This document shows positions 7,020 through 14,821 of a stretch of 28,376 nucleotides of DNA, one piece after another. The notes beneath the pieces were generated by a model. The model ran no database searches. It had not been told where the DNA came from and was given only the letters and a program-made list of their open reading frames with translations. The stretch's first letter is position 1. Each line of letters opens with the position of its first letter. Both the position numbers and the translations under genes were made by a program. Source of the stretch: JABLTI01 sp030629105 (GTDB lineage: Archaea > Asgardarchaeota > Heimdallarchaeia > JABLTI01); contig DAOVPS010000015.1 in NCBI GenBank assembly GCA_030629105.1, forward strand, positions 1-28,376, read 5' to 3'.

Positions 7020-7598
7020 TTAAACATTCATTCTTTCTGCTATTGCAATTAACCTCGCAACCCGTATAGGTTCAGGAATTCTTCCTACAAGAGTAATATC
7101 CTTTAATAATTGAGAAATTTCTTCGTGTTTTAGACCTATAAATTGAGCATAAATTGGTTCATTATTTTCAGCAGAAATATACTCTCGAGGTAACCCATTT
7201 CTTTTGATAATTGCTAATTTCTTTTCTCCATCAGGTAAATTTCGTAATGCTTTGGATATTTTTTCCATATTTGGCTCTCTATCAACTATAGAGATTATTG
7301 GTAAATCGGTTTTTTGGTGTAACTGCTCTAGATCAATGTAATTAAATCCCGCTATTGTGACTCCCCTAGTCATTATTAATTTTAGTTGTTGTTGATGAGA
7401 ACTCTGCTGAATCATATCAGCAATTCTGTTTGTCGCATCATCACCATCAACTGTGACTTGGCTTTTCAGAACCCCTTCTAGAAGAATGGAGCCACGATAA
7501 ATTGCTCCTATTATCGGTACGTTTTTGTCTTTCTCCCGGTTAAACGATGCACATGCTAATCCAATAATTTTTATTCCTTTTTTTAGTTGCGGATTCAA
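7020..7598 (-). CDS. DUF99 / endonuclease dU family protein
   Basis: The protein matches the archaeal DUF99 family (PF01949, COG1628), distant relatives of endonuclease V. Typical stretches are IKIIGLACASFN near the N-terminus, LLEGVLKSQVTVDGDDAT, LKLIMTRGVTIAGFNYIDL, LPIISIVDREPN and a C-terminal EPIRVARLIA. One member has been reported to cut DNA at deoxyuridine, which points to a DNA repair role, but most are untested. I place the start at TTG 7598, which has GGTGA five bases upstream; the frame is open for four more codons. It is the last gene of the csl4-DUF2067-rpoL-RNase III-like operon. Confidence 0.85.
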   Translation of the reverse strand: MNPQLKKGIKIIGLACASFNREKDKNVPIIGAIYRGSILLEGVLKSQVTVDGDDATNRIADMIQQSSHQQQLKLIMTRGVTIAGFNYIDLEQLHQKTDLPIISIVDREPNMEKISKALRNLPDGEKKLAIIKRNGLPREYISAENNEPIYAQFIGLKHEEISQLLKDITLVGRIPEPIRVARLIAIAERMNV

Positions 7599-7630
7599 GC
7601 TTGTCACCAATAAAGAAAATTTCTCAAATA

Positions 7631-8065
7631 CTAGCTTTCTTTTATTCGTTCAATAATTTCCAGCAATAATTTTGTAAAAGCTTCAGTCATTATTTCTCTT
7701 TCTTTACTTCTTTTTTCAAAAGCTTCGCGATCGTATTCCTGAATTGAAGATTCAAGTATAGCAACTAGCTCATCAATTGTATACAATCCATTCAAATATG
7801 TATGACCAATTAATGCTTCAGCCCCATCCCCTATCTCGCCTGCTGTGGAACTTGATGGCATAAGAGCTCTGAGACCGGCTCCCCGTACTGCTTCTGAAAG
7901 TGCCTTATCATAGACTCTTTCACCTACAGGTTTACCATAGGCTTTTGTTTTTGCTAATGAATAGATGAAATTCACTAATGCATCCCCAAACTTTGCTAAA
8001 TTACGATTTCTCATACTTTCTCTTAGTTTATTTTTTGTTTTCTCTTGGAATGCTGCTTTTTTCAT
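7631..8065 (-). CDS. RNase III-fold protein, single catalytic domain
   Basis: This 144-residue protein looks like a lone RNase III domain without a dsRNA-binding domain, as in Mini-III and archaeal relatives. LAKFGDALVN matches the family signature region (LxxLGDAVL), and IGDGAEALIGHTYLNG matches the second acidic motif (DxxEALIGAxY), so the metal-binding Asp and Glu positions appear present. The N-terminus is basic and the C-terminus is helical. In an operon with Csl4 and an RNA polymerase subunit, a role in rRNA or other RNA processing is a reasonable inference. The ATG at 8065 has no strong ribosome binding site. Confidence 0.75.
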   Translation of the reverse strand: MKKAAFQEKTKNKLRESMRNRNLAKFGDALVNFIYSLAKTKAYGKPVGERVYDKALSEAVRGAGLRALMPSSSTAGEIGDGAEALIGHTYLNGLYTIDELVAILESSIQEYDREAFEKRSKEREIMTEAFTKLLLEIIERIKES

Positions 8066-8161
8066 TTGACATCAACTTGAGCTCTACAACAAACTAAGTA
8101 TTACTCTCTAAAAATAGTTCCTAGGGGAATTAGAACGAAAAGTAAGAAACGAGATTAATTT

Positions 8162-8440
8162 CTATTTGGTTTTTTCTAAGAGTTTATAGAAATCATCAAC
8201 ATTTTTCGTTAAATCTTTACAAGCGGTTCTTACCGCTTTGTCTATTTTTCTTTTTGGAGCAGCTTTTATAACCAATTTTGCTTTGTCAACAAAAGGATGC
8301 TCTTTATAATATCCGGCAGAATCGACATCTCGGGCATCGCAGAGAAACTCTCTTATTATGTTTGCAAATGTATGTCCTTCACCGAGTAACTCGAGAGTTA
8401 TTCCCTTATCTTCATCGTATTCTAGGATTTTAACTTTCAT
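8162..8440 (-). CDS. rpoL: RNA polymerase subunit Rpo11 (RpoL)
   Basis: The protein of about 92 residues is a full RpoL, the archaeal counterpart of eukaryotic Rpb11/AC19. It shows the family core ITLELLGEGHTFANIIREFL and AGYYKEHPFVDKAKLVIKA, then a C-terminal helix used for pairing with Rpo3 in the polymerase assembly platform. I choose ATG 8440, which has GGTGA nine bases upstream and gives the usual family N-terminus MKVKILEYDEDKG; a GTG four codons earlier overlaps that GGTGA. It sits between the DUF2067 and RNase III-like genes, a transcription/RNA-decay operon. Confidence 0.93.
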   Translation of the reverse strand: MKVKILEYDEDKGITLELLGEGHTFANIIREFLCDARDVDSAGYYKEHPFVDKAKLVIKAAPKRKIDKAVRTACKDLTKNVDDFYKLLEKTK

Positions 8441-8508
8441 TTTTAGATTCACCAGTTTTTAAAAGTGTCTTGAGTCATTGAAATTCAATGCTGTTTTATT
8501 TCTTTCGG

Positions 8509-9138
8509 TTATTTTGTTATCTTTATGCATTTTTCCAGAGCTTGAGTCGGTTCGACTATTAATTTTAGTCTTTTAAGCTCGTCTTCTTCTACAATTTTTA
8601 CTTTCTTAGCAGACGCAATAGTTTGTTCAATAGTTGTATTTTTCACAATTGCTAAGACTAAGATTACATCTCTTAAGCTGCTTGTCGAGACTTCATATGG
8701 AATTTCTGCCATAGTTTTATCCAACAATGTTATGAGTTCAAGTATAGAATTATAATTAATCTTAGAGAAAAATACTCCTTCTTTTCTTTGACTTTCATAT
8801 CCTTTATAATCTAAAATTTGTAATAAAGGCTTAATCGGGAAAGTTTTTCCAGTAACTTTTGATAAGAATTCAATATCATAATTGTAAAACTCTTCATCAT
8901 CTGGGTAAAGCATCCCATTTACAATCTGGTGAATTCTTTTAGTGATCTCAAGAGCGTCTTTCAATTTCTCTTTGGCACCTTCAAATCTAATAGTTACTCT
9001 CCCAGGATAATAATCTGCAAAGATATCAACTATCTTGATTTGTTTTTGAACAGCTTCTAGGAACATGATTGCTTCATTTGTAGAGTGGATTTTCAAAACT
9101 ATTTCTTTTGATGTCCAGCGTGCCAACCACAATTTCAC
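8509..9138 (-). CDS. DUF2067-like archaeal protein
   Basis: This 209-residue soluble protein lies between csl4 and rpoL, where archaea often encode a DUF2067 (PF09840) protein, and its length and general layout agree. It has a beta-rich N-terminus (LWLARWTSKEIVLKIHS, GRVTIRFEGAKEKL) and a more helical C-terminus with a KITK end. There is no catalytic motif I can name. Function is unknown; context suggests RNA metabolism. The GTG at 9138 is preceded by AAAAG with the GGTGA overlapping it; TTG codons 3 or 5 are alternative starts. The gap to csl4 is 24 bases, so co-transcription is likely. Confidence 0.65.
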   Translation of the reverse strand: MKLWLARWTSKEIVLKIHSTNEAIMFLEAVQKQIKIVDIFADYYPGRVTIRFEGAKEKLKDALEITKRIHQIVNGMLYPDDEEFYNYDIEFLSKVTGKTFPIKPLLQILDYKGYESQRKEGVFFSKINYNSILELITLLDKTMAEIPYEVSTSSLRDVILVLAIVKNTTIEQTIASAKKVKIVEEDELKRLKLIVEPTQALEKCIKITK

Positions 9139-9162
9139 CTTTTAAAAAGTAATTTCACGTTT

Positions 9163-9729
9163 TTATAATCTAGCTCTGCCATAATCTTCTGCGACTTTTC
9201 TTGGTTCCACATTCCCACAACTATCACATTTGAGAGTTCCTCTTCTCAAATAATGGAGTTTTTCTCCGCAGATACTACAGAGACCATAAATTACACCGAA
9301 TTCATTATAGGTGGTAGTAAATTGCATTGGAATGGTGTGGGCATCAACTACTTTACCCCTTACAACGTCGCCTGATTTTATGGCATCAAACATGGAATCC
9401 AAATAAGCTCTTGTGCAATGAGAAATATGCATAATTGCTGAATATTTTGGTTCTACACTTTGACCATTTATGTATTTCACTGCAAGCGAGACCATATGCT
9501 TGTTTACATGATTAGCTTGACCAATTATTATATCATCCCTTTTTGGGACTAATGGTTTTCTTACTTTTGGAAAAATACTTACAGTTCTTCTTCTCTTATC
9601 CAAGAAGAGTGTTCCTGTAACTGTGGCATAAATTGTCCCTTCGGCTGCTTGTGTTCCTTCTCCGGGTAAAGCTTCTTCTATATTGCAAATCAAATCCCCT
9701 GGAAGAAGGAATTCGCCAGTACTTATCAT
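9163..9729 (-). CDS. csl4: Exosome RNA-binding subunit Csl4
   Basis: The 188-residue protein has the three Csl4 parts in order: an N-terminal beta domain beginning with GEFLLPGDLICNIEEALPG, an S1 domain (about 65-145) starting near KRDDIIIGQ, and a C-terminal zinc ribbon with C151, C154, C168 and C171. Csl4 forms the RNA-binding cap of the archaeal exosome, which degrades and tails RNA from the 3' end, and recruits DnaG in other archaea. It is the first gene of a five-gene minus-strand operon; ATTTAAATG near 9780-9790 (minus strand) is the likely TATA box. Confidence 0.95.
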   Translation of the reverse strand: MISTGEFLLPGDLICNIEEALPGEGTQAAEGTIYATVTGTLFLDKRRRTVSIFPKVRKPLVPKRDDIIIGQANHVNKHMVSLAVKYINGQSVEPKYSAIMHISHCTRAYLDSMFDAIKSGDVVRGKVVDAHTIPMQFTTTYNEFGVIYGLCSICGEKLHYLRRGTLKCDSCGNVEPRKVAEDYGRARL

Positions 9730-10003
9730 TTCTAATATTACCGTCCTTTCTTTTCTTCTTTAATTAAGACCAAAACTACATGCATTTAAATCTAGTTCTA
9801 AGGTTGAAAACTTCTTTGAAATGCGTCTTTTTCTTCTTCTTTAATAATTTAACCAAATACAACTTTATTATTTTTCTTATCATTACATAGGAAATGAATC
9901 TTTTGATTTTCAATTTTTATGACTAAAAGTTATTAAAATCAGCACAAAAATAACTATTAATACACTTGACATAGTTTCACCATTAACGAAGGATCAGTGA
10001 ACG
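9730..10003. promoter_or_regulatory. Divergent promoter region between csl4 and the radical SAM gene
   Basis: There is no gene of convincing length here. The stretch is very AT-rich. ATTTAAATGC-like sequence around 9780-9792 could serve csl4 on the minus strand, and ACTATTAATACAC around 9952-9964 could serve the plus-strand gene at 10004. I see no RNA gene or terminator hairpin in it. Confidence 0.4.
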
Positions 10004-11611
10004 TTGAGCTCTAACCTAAGAATTGCTGTAATAGATGCCACTGCTGCTGGAAAGGGGCGTAGAAGATTTACTCGAGATGCTATTGGTTGTGGTGTGAGAA
10101 GTGTATGTGGGGTATTAGAGGACCATAATATTAAATCGAAAATCCTTTTAGCAGAAAACGTAATCGATAAGGGATTTCAAGAAAAATTTACTTCGTTATT
10201 CATTAGCAGTATGTCCATGGATAAAGTTGCTATCAAGAAAATTGTTAAAATTTGGCGGAAAAATCATCAAGGTATAATTGTTGTTGGAGGTCCTGTTACT
10301 TCAGAACTCGAGCAATCACTAAAAGAAACAAAAGCTGATCTTATAGTTATAGGGGAAGGGGAAATAACATTAAAGGAATTAATTGATAGTAATTATCTTA
10401 CAAGTGGTAAGATTTCAGACACCAAAGACATTAATGGAATTGGTTATATAAATCAAAAAAATCAGTTTGTTTTAACTGCTTTTAGGAAATATTCTTCCTC
10501 TGATGAATTTAAAGCCTTTAAAGCATCAACAAAACGTATAGCGGATTATCCAAATTACTTTTCTGCGAAGGTTTATGTTGAGTGTCTGAGAGGTTGTTCT
10601 AATTTTGGGGGGACAAGAATACAATTACCAGATGGACGGAAATGCAATGAATGTGGTCTTTGTGGTAGCGATTATCTCGAAGATAGAGCGAATTGCCCAG
10701 CTGAAATTCCACCTGGATGTGGATTTTGTAGTGTTCCAAGTTTGTATGGCCCATCAAGAAGTAAATCCGTTGAGCATATAGTAAATGAGATAGAAAAACT
10801 AGTTGCATTTAATGTGAAAAGAATTGTTTTGAGTGCTCCTGATTTTCTAGATTTTGGGAGAGATGAGCTTGTTTCACCCAAACCATTGATAACCCCATCT
10901 TCTCCAAAAGCTAATTCCAAGAAGATTAAAGAATTGTTATCGAAAATACATACTATTGAGAGAGTAGTAAAAGGACAGGTATGGTTTGAAGTTGAGAACA
11001 TTAAAGCTACACTCTTCACAGATAAATTAGCTAGAATTCTTTCCGAGTATTTACCTAATTCACCATTTTCTATAGGGTGTGAAACAGGTAGCGAAACACA
11101 TGCAAAATTATTGGGTAGACCGAGTGGTCCAAAAGATACTCTACGAGCAGTGAAAATTGCTCATAAATATGGCTTGAAAGCTCATGTTTACTTTATACAT
11201 AGCTTACCTGGGCAAACAAGAAAAACTGCACAAGAAACAGCTGATTTCATTAACAAACTCGAGCCTTTTATAGAAAAAGTAACGATTTATCGATTTCGTC
11301 CCCTACCTTTATCAGCTTTCGGTGATTTCCCAGATCCCCAACCAGCCATCTATAATCCTGAAAGTAAAATTATTGCTGATGCTGCGAATCATGTTAATTT
11401 GATGAAAAAGAAAGATCTTGTTGGAGAAATCGTTCGAGTAATCATTAGTGAACCAAATTATCGAGATGATAAAGGAGCAATCGCTTATATTTTGGGTGGC
11501 GGACCAATGGTTGCGGTGGAAAACTCTCGAGAAAGAATTGGAGATATTGTTGAAGTCAAAATTTTACGAGCTCTTTCAGATAAATTAGTCTTAGGAACTA
11601 TTTTTAATTAG
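10004..11611 (+). CDS. Radical SAM enzyme with Rossmann-like N-terminus and C-terminal TRAM domain
   Basis: Residues about 5-130 resemble a cobalamin-binding-type Rossmann domain (IIVVGGPVTSE, DLIVIGEGE), without a clear DxHxxG motif. The radical SAM core runs about 185-440. Its cysteine region is split: CLRGC (194-198) is followed by an insert with CNECGLC (214-220) and C231, then GCGFC (C239, C242). Later core motifs are FSIGCETGSE and KAHVYFIHSLPGQT. Residues about 465-535 form a TRAM domain, an RNA-binding fold found in methylthiotransferases. It resembles the COG1031-type archaeal radical SAM proteins, and tRNA or rRNA modification is my inference. Start TTG 10004 follows AAGGA. The substrate is unknown. 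Confidence 0.8.
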   Translation: MSSNLRIAVIDATAAGKGRRRFTRDAIGCGVRSVCGVLEDHNIKSKILLAENVIDKGFQEKFTSLFISSMSMDKVAIKKIVKIWRKNHQGIIVVGGPVTSELEQSLKETKADLIVIGEGEITLKELIDSNYLTSGKISDTKDINGIGYINQKNQFVLTAFRKYSSSDEFKAFKASTKRIADYPNYFSAKVYVECLRGCSNFGGTRIQLPDGRKCNECGLCGSDYLEDRANCPAEIPPGCGFCSVPSLYGPSRSKSVEHIVNEIEKLVAFNVKRIVLSAPDFLDFGRDELVSPKPLITPSSPKANSKKIKELLSKIHTIERVVKGQVWFEVENIKATLFTDKLARILSEYLPNSPFSIGCETGSETHAKLLGRPSGPKDTLRAVKIAHKYGLKAHVYFIHSLPGQTRKTAQETADFINKLEPFIEKVTIYRFRPLPLSAFGDFPDPQPAIYNPESKIIADAANHVNLMKKKDLVGEIVRVIISEPNYRDDKGAIAYILGGGPMVAVENSRERIGDIVEVKILRALSDKLVLGTIFN

Positions 11612-11679
11612 TGAAACTGTGTGAAATATGCATTTAAGTACTGATTTGTATAACTAAACAGTAATACGAAATTTTTAAA

Positions 11680-11781
11680 ATGGTTACTGAAGAAATTATC
11701 GAAAGGCAATTGCCAAGAATAAAAAGAAAATCTACTGGAAATTTAATAAAGAGGACAAACTGTTTAAGAAAGGAGGACTAA
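11680..11781 (+). CDS. Possible 33-aa upstream ORF coupled to PCNA
   Basis: ATG at 11680 opens 33 codons ending in TAA at 11779-11781. Its last codons contain the AGGAGG that serves the PCNA start four bases further on, which would allow translational coupling. The peptide is basic, with no known motif. GCATTTAAG near 11630 may be a TATA box, placing the ORF in the transcript. There is no ribosome binding site before the ATG. It could equally be an untranslated leader. Confidence 0.3.
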   Translation: MVTEEIIERQLPRIKRKSTGNLIKRTNCLRKED

Positions 11782-11784
11782 AAA

Positions 11785-12531
11785 ATGGCTCTTAAAATGG
11801 TTTTACCGGATGCGAAAATTTGGAAGAATATTATTGAATCACTTACATTATTGGATGAAGCTAACTTTATTGCCTCGGATAGAGGTATTGAATTACGTGC
11901 AATGGACCCAAGTAGGGTTGCGATGGTCGATTTCTTCTTACCTGCAAGTGCTTTTGAGGAATACGAATGTTCAGAAGTGACTCGTTTAGGTATTAACCTT
12001 GATGAAATGACCCAAATAATGAGGAGAGCAGGAACTTCCGATACACTACAAATGGAATTAGAAGGAACTGCAAAACTCGTGTTGACTTTTACCGGACAAA
12101 ATGTTAGAAGCTTTGGTATTAGTTTACTCGATCTTGGTGAGAGTGAGTATCCTGCACCAACAATAGATAGTAAGGTCAAAATAAAGTTAACAGCAGATGC
12201 TTTACAACAAGCTGTGAAAGATGCAGAAATTATTGGTGATCACATACGAATCGTTGCTGAAGATCATGGAATTACTTTATCAGCATCAAGTGAAACAAAA
12301 GATGTGAAGGTCATTATCGAAAAAGATAGTGATGTAATTGCAGAATTCAATGTGAGAGAAGAATCAAGTGCGATGTATTCACTTAGTTATTTGAGTGAAA
12401 TGACCAAAGCAATTAAGGCAAGCGAATTAGTCATGATAGCTTTTTCAGCAAGTATGCCAATTCAATTAGAGTTCCCAATAGTTGCTGGAGGAAAACTTAC
12501 ATATTATCTGGCACCAAGAATTGAAACTTAA
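11785..12531 (+). CDS. pcn: PCNA, DNA polymerase sliding clamp
   Basis: The 248-residue length and both clamp domains match archaeal PCNA. Recognisable parts are DEANFIASDRGIELRAMDPSR near the N-terminus, NLDEMTQIMRR, the interdomain region with LDLGESEYPAP, and the C-terminus LTYYLAPRIE. The protein forms a ring around DNA and tethers polymerase, ligase, FEN1 and others through their PIP boxes. The start is clear: AGGAGG eight bases before the ATG. It is followed by the GINS gene on the same strand, a common archaeal replication pairing. Confidence 0.97.
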   Translation: MALKMVLPDAKIWKNIIESLTLLDEANFIASDRGIELRAMDPSRVAMVDFFLPASAFEEYECSEVTRLGINLDEMTQIMRRAGTSDTLQMELEGTAKLVLTFTGQNVRSFGISLLDLGESEYPAPTIDSKVKIKLTADALQQAVKDAEIIGDHIRIVAEDHGITLSASSETKDVKVIIEKDSDVIAEFNVREESSAMYSLSYLSEMTKAIKASELVMIAFSASMPIQLEFPIVAGGKLTYYLAPRIET

Positions 12532-12710
12532 TTCAAAATTCTTGATATTTTATTATTTACCCTCTTCCTTCTTTCAGTATTGGGTCTTTAATTCAAGGAG
12601 TTGGGTAATAACAATATACTTTAGTGAGGAATCAAAGAAAATTCATAATAGAAGATGAATAGGATTGTAGTCACTTTGCACACCTAGTAAGCAAGGAAGA
12701 TGTTTAATTT

Positions 12711-13313
12711 ATGGCTAAGGATGATCATTACAAACAAATATTTCAACTCTGGAGAAGTGAGAGAAAAACCAACAAATTACTTGAAGTGAAAGGTAGTCTC
12801 TATTCTGCAATTCGACAAAGAATTTCTACTCTTGAGAAAGAATTAGAGAGCATTGATTCTAAGGATGTTGTTTCAACTAAGATTATATCGGAGAGGATTG
12901 AGAGATTAAAGAGAATTCTTCAAGATTTAGCAAAGATTAGGAAGCATAAAATCATTCATGGATTAATTAATGGAGATTTAAACAAGGGTGGATTAGCAGC
13001 AGAAGAGATGGATTTAGTGGAGAATCTCGAGATAAATTTTGAAAATCACAAGAAGAGAAGTGTATTTGGAGAAGCAAGTATAGAGATTGGTAAAGAAATG
13101 GATTCAATTGCAGGTCAAGAAAATGATGGCGAACTAATGACAGTTCGAATATTGAAGGATATTCCGGAAATAATAGCGACAACAGCTCAAGATAAAGCAA
13201 AACAATCAATTGGTCCTTTCAAAAAAGAGGATATAGTACAGATACCTTTAGTGTATGCAAAAACATTAATTATGAAAAATGCTGCAGATAGGGTCGATCT
13301 GCCTGATTTATGA
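12711..13313 (+). CDS. GINS complex subunit (Gins51/Sld5-like)
   Basis: The 200-residue protein has a helical N-terminal domain (about 1-110, with YKQIFQLWRSERK and LKRILQDLAKIRKHKI), a variable linker, and a small beta domain at about 143-198 (VRILKDIPEI, KKEDIVQIPLVYAKTLIMKNAADRV). The helix-first, beta-last order is that of Gins51/Sld5-Psf1-type subunits. GINS joins MCM and the GAN/Cdc45 nuclease in the archaeal replicative helicase. The gene is 179 bases after PCNA on the same strand; ATATACTT near 12612 could give it its own promoter. ATG 12711 follows AAGGAAG. Confidence 0.85.
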   Translation: MAKDDHYKQIFQLWRSERKTNKLLEVKGSLYSAIRQRISTLEKELESIDSKDVVSTKIISERIERLKRILQDLAKIRKHKIIHGLINGDLNKGGLAAEEMDLVENLEINFENHKKRSVFGEASIEIGKEMDSIAGQENDGELMTVRILKDIPEIIATTAQDKAKQSIGPFKKEDIVQIPLVYAKTLIMKNAADRVDLPDL

Positions 13314-13318
13314 TCGTC

Positions 13319-13330
13319 AGCTTTTTTTTC
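13319..13330 (+). terminator. T-run terminator after GINS
   Basis: Eight T in a row lie within a few bases of the GINS stop codon, as expected for an archaeal oligo-T terminator. It also separates GINS from the convergent eS27 gene. Confidence 0.5.
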
Positions 13331-13348
13331 AATTTATTTTTAAAAACA

Positions 13349-13546
13349 TTATTCCTTCTTGTCAGGCTCGATAACTTTGCCACGTAATTTGCATTTCCCA
13401 CCAGCAGGTGTAGCTAAAATACAATTACAAACTAAGCATTTGACTTCTGTGGAAGAATGACTAAAAACTTTCTGAACTTTCTTACAGTCGGGGCATTCGA
13501 CTTGTAGGAATTCTGATTTTGGTCTTGGAATAGTTGGTTTAGACAA
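13349..13546 (-). CDS. rps27e: Small-subunit ribosomal protein eS27
   Basis: This is the 65-residue zinc-ribbon ribosomal protein shared by archaea and eukaryotes. Zinc ligands are C18, C21, C37 and C40, in CPDCKKVQKVFSHSS and CLVCN, followed by the family stretch LATPAGGKCKLRGKVIEP. The start is TTG 13546, the only start that gives the normal N-terminus. In many archaea eS27 follows eL42; here no eL42 gene is next to it and the gene stands alone, convergent with GINS. Confidence 0.95.
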   Translation of the reverse strand: MSKPTIPRPKSEFLQVECPDCKKVQKVFSHSSTEVKCLVCNCILATPAGGKCKLRGKVIEPDKKE

Positions 13547-13676
13547 TGAGTTAACATTCTCCTAAGCTTTTTCTAATATTACTTTGACTGACCATTTGTT
13601 GTGCATTTAAAACTTACTACAAGTCACTTTTATTAGCGCCGATTTATTCTTCGTAGAAATTTTGGAGTATTATGCT

Positions 13677-14375
13677 TTAATTGAGAACATACCCACAATT
13701 AGGACAATATTCACTATTTGGTTCGAAGGAATTACTGCATATTGGGCAAATACCTTCAGCAATTTTTTCCTCTCTTTCCCTCAATTCTTGAGCACTTACC
13801 CTTCTTTCATCAGGCATCGTTGATTCGCTTTTTGCCAGCATTTTTGCGAATAACACAGAATCATCTTTAATAATAAAATTCGAATCCTCGGTAAGAATTT
13901 CAATCACACTTTCAATAGGAATCATTGTAACAGTACTTATCCACTGTAGGCTAGTTTTTTCCTTGTAACTCAATAATTCTTTGATTTTTCTTTTCTTTCC
14001 GTCTTTTGACTGAAAATCTATTGCTCTTAACTCATCAGCTTTTCTAATTTGCTGAATTTTTGATTCTGTTTCTTTTTCTTCGTTCAAAGTTTTCTTTCTT
14101 GTTTGTATAATTTCTCGTTCATCTGTACGTTGTTTAGGTATAACATATTGTGATTTATCGTACGGATCAACATCAGCATCTTTGTAACGATAGTCTCTTT
14201 GAGCTCGGATTTCAATAGGCGGAGAACCGCCTTTAGAGTCCTTATTCATCAAGAAAACATCCCCTCTTCCTTCTCTTTTCAGTCTTCGTCTAAATAAGTA
14301 GAAGAAACCAATTAATCCCAAGACTGCAATGAAAATCAATATTCCCGCTGTTATCCAAGTAAATAAGTTCGCCAA
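13677..14375 (-). CDS. Single-pass membrane protein with cytoplasmic winged-helix-like region and zinc ribbon
   Basis: From the chosen start the protein has a membrane helix at about residues 5-25 (WITAGILIFIAVLGLIGFFYLF) followed by RRRLKR, so the rest is likely cytoplasmic. A charged linker, possibly coiled, covers about 65-130. A segment at about 135-190 (KIKELLSYKEKTSLQWIS through VIEILTED) resembles a winged-helix fold as in proteins that use PCI-like or wHTH modules. The end is a zinc ribbon, CPICSNSFEPNSEYCPNCGY. TTG 14375 has GAGGA five bases upstream, better than the longer frame to 14471. I do not know its function. Confidence 0.7.
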   Translation of the reverse strand: MANLFTWITAGILIFIAVLGLIGFFYLFRRRLKREGRGDVFLMNKDSKGGSPPIEIRAQRDYRYKDADVDPYDKSQYVIPKQRTDEREIIQTRKKTLNEEKETESKIQQIRKADELRAIDFQSKDGKKRKIKELLSYKEKTSLQWISTVTMIPIESVIEILTEDSNFIIKDDSVLFAKMLAKSESTMPDERRVSAQELREREEKIAEGICPICSNSFEPNSEYCPNCGYVLN

Positions 14376-14531
14376 ACAAATCCTCAATATATTATTTCTT
14401 GTATGACTATTTATAGCTTTGTAATTCAAATGATCATTATTAGTGATGAAAATGGGCAAAACACAAGTCACGAAAAATATTAAATAGAGAAAGATTTTGA
14501 CCTACACCAACAAATAATTTTGTATTCTTGT

Positions 14532-14638
14532 AGGCCCGTAGTTCAGTCCGGATAGAATACTCGGCTTCGGAAGCACTCTCATGCGATTGTGCTGAAGTAA
14601 CCGAGAGATCGGCGGTTCAAATCCGTCCGGGCCTGCCA
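14532..14638 (+). tRNA. tRNA-Arg(UCG) with a 29-nt intron
   Basis: All arms are present: acceptor AGGCCCG/CGGGCCT, D-arm GTTC/GAAT, anticodon stem CTCGG/CCGAG, T-arm GGCGG/CCGTC with TTCAAAT loop, discriminator G and encoded CCA. The anticodon loop after splicing is CTTCGGA. The intron, 14571-14599, sits at the canonical 37/38 position and forms AGCAC/GTGCT, consistent with a bulge-helix-bulge substrate for the splicing endonuclease. Confidence 0.95.
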
Positions 14639-14821
14639 CTTCTCTTCTTAGAAAAATCAGTAATCTGATAACATATTATCCTCTGCAAAAAGCAGAAAAT
14701 TTAGCTGTTTAATCAAAAATATCAAACCAAGATTGTTCATTATCTTTATAAAAAAATACTAGTATTGATTATTATTTCTTGGCAAGTAGCTTATCTTCTT
14801 GCATCAATGGATGTGTAAAAT

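Noticed and set aside
10599..11019. Minus-strand frames inside the radical SAM gene
   Set aside because: They overlap conserved cysteine and core motifs of the plus-strand gene and show no family features.
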